From the NCBI GenBank assembly GCA_016191985.1, contig JACPVB010000202.1, forward strand, positions 1 through 9,279: DNA of 9,279 nucleotides, written 5' to 3'. The notes beneath the pieces are model-generated. The model was not told where the DNA came from. It worked only from the letters and a program-made list of their open reading frames with translations, and searched no databases. Of this stretch, positions 5,309 to 9,279 are shown one piece after another. The translations under genes were made by a program, and so were the position numbers. Source of the DNA: Chloroflexota bacterium. Lineage in GTDB: Bacteria > Chloroflexota > Anaerolineae > Anaerolineales > Villigracilaceae. Each line of letters begins with the position of its first letter. Positions within the stretch are counted from its first letter, which is position 1.

Positions 5309-7435
5309 ATGCAACGATTGCGAATTGGTTTGATTTCCCTTTTTCTCCCTGTCCTCCTGCTGTGGATGACAGGTTCCACACATGCAGCTCCACTGGCCGC
5401 CATTGTAATGCAGGAAGGCCGCACGTATGACCAGGCACATGATACAGGTTATATCGATTGGAGCGGTTCTGCGCAGTATGTATACATTACCCACCGGGAT
5501 GGTTCTTCCCTGCCGCCAGAGGAGGGTGGAACGTTTTGTGGTTCCAATTGTTCGGAGTGGGTCACGCGGCTCGGCAATGGAGGGGTGGCGAGTGGTTCCT
5601 TTGATCGGGATGTTTCCTATTTTGAGGTCATGGTTGGTTTTACCCCCGACTCAAACGTGGGAAGTGCAATTCTGCGGGCTTGTTCTTCTGTGGATACATG
5701 GTATTTACGCACTGGCTCGGGGCTTCCGGGCTTCGTCAGCATGATTATTTCGGTTCCTGCCGGATGCCGTACCTGGTCATTGACTGCCTCAGGCGGGTAT
5801 GTGGATTTTCGTTCCATCGATGTGAACTATATTGGTCCTCCATCCACAGCTACACCCACTCCCTCGCGGACACCCACCCTTACCCCTACGGTAACTCGCA
5901 CTCCAACTGCGACTTTCACGCCAAGCCTTACACCTACATTGACGTTTACGCCGACCCTGACCTTTACTCCAACGGCTACCTATACCAATACACCATCCCC
6001 CACGCCAACCCCTTTGCCGCCCCAGATCATTGGATTGGTGGTCTGCGATCTGTGGGGGGATGCCGGCTGGTGCAGAGGGGATGAGACACTGGAATTGACT
6101 GCCAATGATCCGCAGGGCTTTGATGTGACCATCAATGGAGACTTGAATGGTGTCCCATTTACGTGTGGAAGTTCCTGCAATTTGCCTCTTCCGGAGGGGA
6201 TGGGCACAGCCAATTACATTGTCACCTCCACCAGTGGTCGCACAGCCAGTGGGGTATCCACATGGCAGCGGGATGGTACTCCTCCCGATCTCGATATCAG
6301 CCTGCCTCCAGTTGATGGAAGGAATGGTTGGTATGTCTTGGAAGTGGACTTGTCGGTGTCTGCATCGGATGCGATTTCAGGACTTGCATCCCTGTCTGCA
6401 AGCACAGATGAAGGCATATCCTGGTTACCACTTCCCATTCACTTCGCAGAAGGCATTCACCCAGTCTTGATTCACGCAAAGGATGTGGCTGGAAATGAAG
6501 TGACGGAATCCAAAGTAATCCGCGTGGACACCATTCCCCCAAGCGCTCAAATTACCTCGCATTCAAATGGAGAGTTGGTGCAAGGAGAGGTGCGCCTGGC
6601 AGGAACGTTGGAAGATGAAATGTCAGGCCCAGCCAGCGGTGAAATTTCCATTGATGATGGAGCTACCTGGCAGGCAGTGTCAATGGATACAGGGAATGTC
6701 TGGTCTTATCTATGGCACTCCAATGAAGTGCCGAATGGAGGATACACCCCGCAAATGCGTGGAATGGACCGAGCCGGCAATGTGGGTGATGCGGTTTCCG
6801 TCTCACTGACCGTGGATAACGGACCGCCGGCTGTGTCGATTACCGAACGCTGGTGGATTTGGGAGTCGGGTCAATTGAAGGTGTCTCCCAATCACTTCCC
6901 AATTGCCAATGTACAGGTAACGATCCGCGATCCGCAGAATCGTTGGCAGGCAGTGGTCATGAATTTTGATCCCAGGAAGGCTTCTTCTCTTGTTAAATGG
7001 GATCGGCGCTTTACGGATGGAATCCTAGCTCCCTCTGGGGAATATCCTGTTTCGGCGGTTGCTTGTGACGTGAATGGGTTGTGCGGATGGGATACAGGCA
7101 GGATCGTGATCCCAGTGATGGCAACATCGACCGCTACCCCGACAACCTACCCAACTGCGACATCCACTTTGTTGCCTACCGCAACATCTATCGCAACGCA
7201 AATACCACTGACACCAACATCAGTTTTTATAACGCCACCACCGGAAAAGGCACCTGAACCTTTTCAGCCCTCAATCCCACTCTGGCAGATCCTTGGTTTA
7301 GTTGGATTGTTTATAGTGATCGCGTCGGCCAGTGTGGTGGATCCACGTCCCAAGGCTTTGGACCGACTGAGCGAGACATTTGAGATGATGTCTGCTCTAT
7401 CAAAAGATAACTTGTTCGAAGATAAACAAAAATAA
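5309..7435 (+). CDS. Exported Ig-like surface protein with two TPT linkers and C-terminal membrane anchor
   Basis: A 708-aa protein predicted to be exported and anchored in the membrane. A signal peptide covers residues 1 to about 27 (basic MQRLR, hydrophobic core, likely cleavage near THA-A). A beta-rich N-domain (28-177) carries a CGSNC motif (Cys77, Cys81). A Thr/Pro/Ser linker of about 60 residues follows (178-237), then a domain with a second CGSSC motif (Cys286, Cys290), then Ig-like/fibronectin-like units (about 322-408, 409-505 and 506-603) marked by GTPPDLDI, DTIPPSAQI and DNGPPAVSI boundaries and DVAGNE/DRAGNV repeats. A second Thr/Pro linker (about 604-652), a transmembrane helix (about 656-678) and a 30-residue charged cytoplasmic tail end it. 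The ATG at 5309 has an AGGAG site six bases upstream (5298-5302); an earlier ATG at 5294 has a poorer site. Similar exported Ig/TPT proteins are common in Anaerolineae. A role in adhesion or cell contact is inferred. Confidence 0.85.
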   Translation: MQRLRIGLISLFLPVLLLWMTGSTHAAPLAAIVMQEGRTYDQAHDTGYIDWSGSAQYVYITHRDGSSLPPEEGGTFCGSNCSEWVTRLGNGGVASGSFDRDVSYFEVMVGFTPDSNVGSAILRACSSVDTWYLRTGSGLPGFVSMIISVPAGCRTWSLTASGGYVDFRSIDVNYIGPPSTATPTPSRTPTLTPTVTRTPTATFTPSLTPTLTFTPTLTFTPTATYTNTPSPTPTPLPPQIIGLVVCDLWGDAGWCRGDETLELTANDPQGFDVTINGDLNGVPFTCGSSCNLPLPEGMGTANYIVTSTSGRTASGVSTWQRDGTPPDLDISLPPVDGRNGWYVLEVDLSVSASDAISGLASLSASTDEGISWLPLPIHFAEGIHPVLIHAKDVAGNEVTESKVIRVDTIPPSAQITSHSNGELVQGEVRLAGTLEDEMSGPASGEISIDDGATWQAVSMDTGNVWSYLWHSNEVPNGGYTPQMRGMDRAGNVGDAVSVSLTVDNGPPAVSITERWWIWESGQLKVSPNHFPIANVQVTIRDPQNRWQAVVMNFDPRKASSLVKWDRRFTDGILAPSGEYPVSAVACDVNGLCGWDTGRIVIPVMATSTATPTTYPTATSTLLPTATSIATQIPLTPTSVFITPPPEKAPEPFQPSIPLWQILGLVGLFIVIASASVVDPRPKALDRLSETFEMMSALSKDNLFEDKQK
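5844..6020 (+). repeat. low-complexity Thr-Pro linker-coding tract
   Basis: Imperfect repeats of ACNCCNAC-type codons inside the surface-protein gene encode a Thr/Pro/Ser-rich stretch with TPT and TFTPTLT units. It is a degenerate coding repeat, likely an extended spacer that holds the domains apart outside the cell, and a plausible site for length change by slippage. Confidence 0.8.
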
Positions 7436-7457
7436 AGTACAGAAAAGGATATAGAAC

Positions 7458-8006
7458 ATGGAAATAATTCTTGCTATTGTAGTGGCATCCGCCGTGATCT
7501 TCTTTGGGGCTTTGATCAGTATTGGGAATGAACGACAAAGGAAGGCAATTGATGGTCTGCGAGAGCAGGTTATCCTTTGGGCGGTGCAAGATCTGAAAAT
7601 CAAGCGCGAACACCTGGTACGGACTGTGCAGGTCACTGATCCCTTGGGCTGGCTCAACAAGGCCGCATCAAAAATTTGCGGTTATGACCTGAAATTGCAG
7701 GTTCTCGAAATGTTTGAAGAACCACAGTCGTTGATCTGCGCATCTGGTGACGGCAGTGTAAAAGTTGCCTTTTCGTCTCTTTCGCCAGCCGACCTTCGCC
7801 GAATTAAGAATGGCAAACAAAACCGTTTGTCACAGTTCGCGGGTCATAATCCTTTATTGTTTCTACCCAAGGGTGTGAACGTTCATGAATTATCTGTCTT
7901 GAATGGAGGCTATCTATTTGACTTGGAGTTATCCCTGGTTTGGAAGGAGTTAACGGGTCAAAACCTGGAGTTTTCCAATCGGCTCTGGATGTATGAATAT
8001 TCATAA
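7458..8006 (+). CDS. 182-aa membrane-anchored protein of unknown function
   Basis: No family recognised. Residues 2-21 form one transmembrane helix or uncleaved signal anchor (MEIILAIVVASAVIFFGALI), followed by a basic, helical region (NERQRKAIDGLREQ) that suggests the C-terminal body is cytoplasmic. The remaining 140 residues are a mixed alpha/beta soluble domain with strand-like stretches such as SLICASGDGSVKVAFSSL and YLFDLELSLVW. There are only two cysteines and no evident catalytic motif. AAAGGA at 7444-7449 lies eight bases before the ATG. The gene begins 22 bases after the surface-protein stop, so the two are almost certainly co-transcribed, and it is the last gene before the terminator at 8012-8055. 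It could contact the short cytoplasmic tail of the surface protein, but nothing in the sequence shows this. Confidence 0.8.
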   Translation: MEIILAIVVASAVIFFGALISIGNERQRKAIDGLREQVILWAVQDLKIKREHLVRTVQVTDPLGWLNKAASKICGYDLKLQVLEMFEEPQSLICASGDGSVKVAFSSLSPADLRRIKNGKQNRLSQFAGHNPLLFLPKGVNVHELSVLNGGYLFDLELSLVWKELTGQNLEFSNRLWMYEYS

Positions 8007-8011
8007 CCATA

Positions 8012-8055
8012 AAAACATTCGCTAAATACCCGAGCGGGTATTTAGCGAATGTTTT
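8012..8055. terminator. strong stem-loop terminator closing the operon, probably bidirectional
   Basis: A perfect 20-bp inverted repeat (8012-8031 with 8036-8055) with a GAGC loop starts six bases after the stop at 8006. The stem has A residues on its left side and T residues on its right, so either strand gives a hairpin ending in U residues. It ends the seven-gene operon and could also stop read-through from the convergent gene at 8373-9279, although that gene stops over 300 bases away. Confidence 0.85.
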
Positions 8056-8372
8056 CTTGTGAGGTTTTGCCAACCTGAACAACAGATTTCCGGGCAGCTT
8101 GTGTCCTTTTTGTAGAACGATTCACCACTTACTGATGTTTGAATAATTAACTTCCGCTCCAAAAGGCGATTTTACGAGGGAAATTTAGGTTTTTAAGCGG
8201 AAATTAGTTTTTCAAAAACCAGTAGTTACAATCATATTACCTGAACAAAATATCTGTAAAGCAAAATTCAGTTTTTTCAATCCAGCCTGCCAGAATGGAC
8301 AGCCCTCAAAATAGAGGAGTTCGATTTTTATTTACTAAGTTTCCTATCTGAGTTAGGCCGAGCGAAGATTTC
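8056..8372. other. AT-rich intergenic region without a recognisable gene
   Basis: Lies between the ends of two convergent genes. No open frame with a ribosome binding site and no tRNA or rRNA were recognised. Short inverted repeats are present: TTCCGCT (8152-8158) with AGCGGAA (8196-8202), and GGTTTTT (8188-8194) with AAAAACC (8214-8220), but none makes a convincing terminator. The region is visibly more AT-rich than the flanking genes. Confidence 0.6.
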
Positions 8373-9279
8373 TTACCTATCCTTGTTCAGCCTTTCATTG
8401 CTTACCAGACGATCTATACGCCTGATTCTGGCTTCAAGAAATCGTGCAGTTAAAGGTCCCAACATTTTCGCCAGCAAGCGTATGTTTTGCAAACGGAGAT
8501 ATGCTGATACACGCGTTCGATCATTGGACATGGTTTCCAGGTGAATGGTTTCAAGAACTTTCAGGTTACCTGGGGTAACGCGCATCTCAACCGTAAAATA
8601 TTCAAAAGGACGCCAGTCAAGAACGGTTTCAACAACCATCCCGACACCGTGGTCGCAGTGATTGACCGCGCCGGAACCCAGCAGACCGCCAGGGCGGGAA
8701 TGGGCGCTCCACTTCAAGAGAGCTGGATACCATTGATTCCGTTTCGCTGGATCGTTTAACCACTCCCAAACAAAGGGAGGTGAAATGGGCAGCTCAAGTG
8801 TAAACTTTCCATCTGCCTCTTCCAACGAAACAACCACGCGGCGGGCTTGCAACATTGCTTGATAGCGCTGTTCAAGATTCAAGCCATATAGTTTGGTCTC
8901 GTGAGACACGAACTCCTGGCCTTGAAACACCTCCGCAGATTGATCGAGGTGTTGCAGAGTCGCATCGGTGATCAAGACATAACCACGCCAGTCAGGGATG
9001 TTTGCCGAGGACTCTTTCCATAAACGTTTACGAACAAAATTCGGAGCCATTCCCAAAATCGTGCGCTTCCCCCGGATTTCGGAGAATAGATATTCGCCAT
9101 GATGCACCATGAACTTGAGGTCGAGAGAGGATACATTCCGGCAAGCCGCACAGGTACAGGTGATGCGACGGCTCATGGCTTGCAGTCGATCTTTATATCC
9201 GGTATAGGTGGATTCAATCATGCCATATAGAATTTCAAGGCGGTCGATTCTGGATTCTGAAGCATAGGCAAAAACCGCG
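8373..9279 (-). CDS. DUF2652 + SRPBCC domain protein, 5' end beyond right edge
   Basis: The reading frame is open from the right window edge to TAA at 8375-8373; about 301 residues are visible. An internal ATG at 9221-9219 exists, but the 19 codons upstream (AVFAYASESRIDRLEILYG) continue the DUF2652 pattern, so the true start lies outside the window. The first part shows the DUF2652 hallmarks: a Cys-rich turn CTCAACRN, then LKFMVHHGEY, and a later YVLITDATL strand. This family is thought to resemble class III nucleotide cyclase folds. From about the middle on, the SRPBCC/START-like ligand-binding fold appears: LELPISPPFVWEWLNDPAKRNQW, then LLGSGAVNHCDHG and VLDWRPFEYFTVEM. Such fusions occur in Chloroflexota; the ligand and role are unknown. 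It converges on the T4SS-like operon and is probably unrelated to it. Confidence 0.8.
   Translation of the reverse strand, partial: AVFAYASESRIDRLEILYGMIESTYTGYKDRLQAMSRRITCTCAACRNVSSLDLKFMVHHGEYLFSEIRGKRTILGMAPNFVRKRLWKESSANIPDWRGYVLITDATLQHLDQSAEVFQGQEFVSHETKLYGLNLEQRYQAMLQARRVVVSLEEADGKFTLELPISPPFVWEWLNDPAKRNQWYPALLKWSAHSRPGGLLGSGAVNHCDHGVGMVVETVLDWRPFEYFTVEMRVTPGNLKVLETIHLETMSNDRTRVSAYLRLQNIRLLAKMLGPLTARFLEARIRRIDRLVSNERLNKDR

Noticed and set aside
5844..6020. Repeated DNA resembling a CRISPR or tandem-repeat array
   Set aside because: Repeats are short, degenerate and in codon register, encoding a Thr-Pro linker. There are no conserved repeat-spacer units.
5680..6084. Plus-strand frame of 134 aa rich in His, Tyr and Ser inside the surface-protein gene
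   Set aside because: It is a frameshifted reading of the Thr-Pro repeat tract without RBS; the main frame has a signal peptide and recognisable domains.
421..8006. Calling the region a complete integrative conjugative element
   Set aside because: No relaxase, integrase, oriT or attachment repeats are visible in the window, so only secretion-type ATPases are claimed.
8152..8220. Short inverted repeats in the AT-rich intergenic region as a terminator, attachment site or origin
   Set aside because: Arms are only seven bases with long loops, and no U-tract or repeated iteron pattern was found; such matches are expected by chance in AT-rich DNA.

Overview
The window looks like chromosomal or integrated DNA of an uncultured-type Chloroflexota, most likely Anaerolineae. 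The main clues are a secreted protein with two Thr-Pro 'TPT' linkers of the kind common in that group, a DUF2652-SRPBCC two-domain protein, and moderate GC with ATGA-overlapped genes. This placement rests on protein style, not on a marker gene.

Layout. Positions 1-220 (minus) are the 5' end of a KAP-family P-loop NTPase that runs off the left edge. Positions 221-420 are a divergent intergenic region holding a strong Rho-independent terminator-like hairpin (384-415) directly in front of the next gene. Positions 421-8006 (plus) are a tightly packed seven-gene operon: a VirB4-like ATPase; a VirD4/HerA-like ATPase with an N-terminal zinc ribbon and a membrane hairpin; a 42-aa single-span membrane protein; a 115-aa soluble protein; a 50-aa hydrophobic protein; a 708-aa exported Ig-like surface protein with a C-terminal membrane anchor; and a 182-aa protein with one N-terminal membrane segment. 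A 20-bp perfect stem-loop terminator (8012-8055) closes the operon. Positions 8056-8372 are AT-rich DNA without a recognisable gene. Positions 8373-9279 (minus) are a DUF2652 + SRPBCC protein whose 5' end lies beyond the right edge.

How the genes may work together. Two type IV secretion/conjugation-class motor ATPases are translationally coupled to each other and to tiny membrane proteins, and the same transcription unit encodes a large anchored surface protein. No relaxase, VirB6-, VirB8- or VirB1-like gene is visible. The unit is therefore either the distal part of a divergent conjugation or secretion system whose other parts lie elsewhere, or a reduced T4SS-derived machine that moves DNA or protein across the envelope with the Ig-like protein as the outward-facing contact or adhesion part. 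The sequence supports the ATPase assignments well; the substrate and the biological role are inference.
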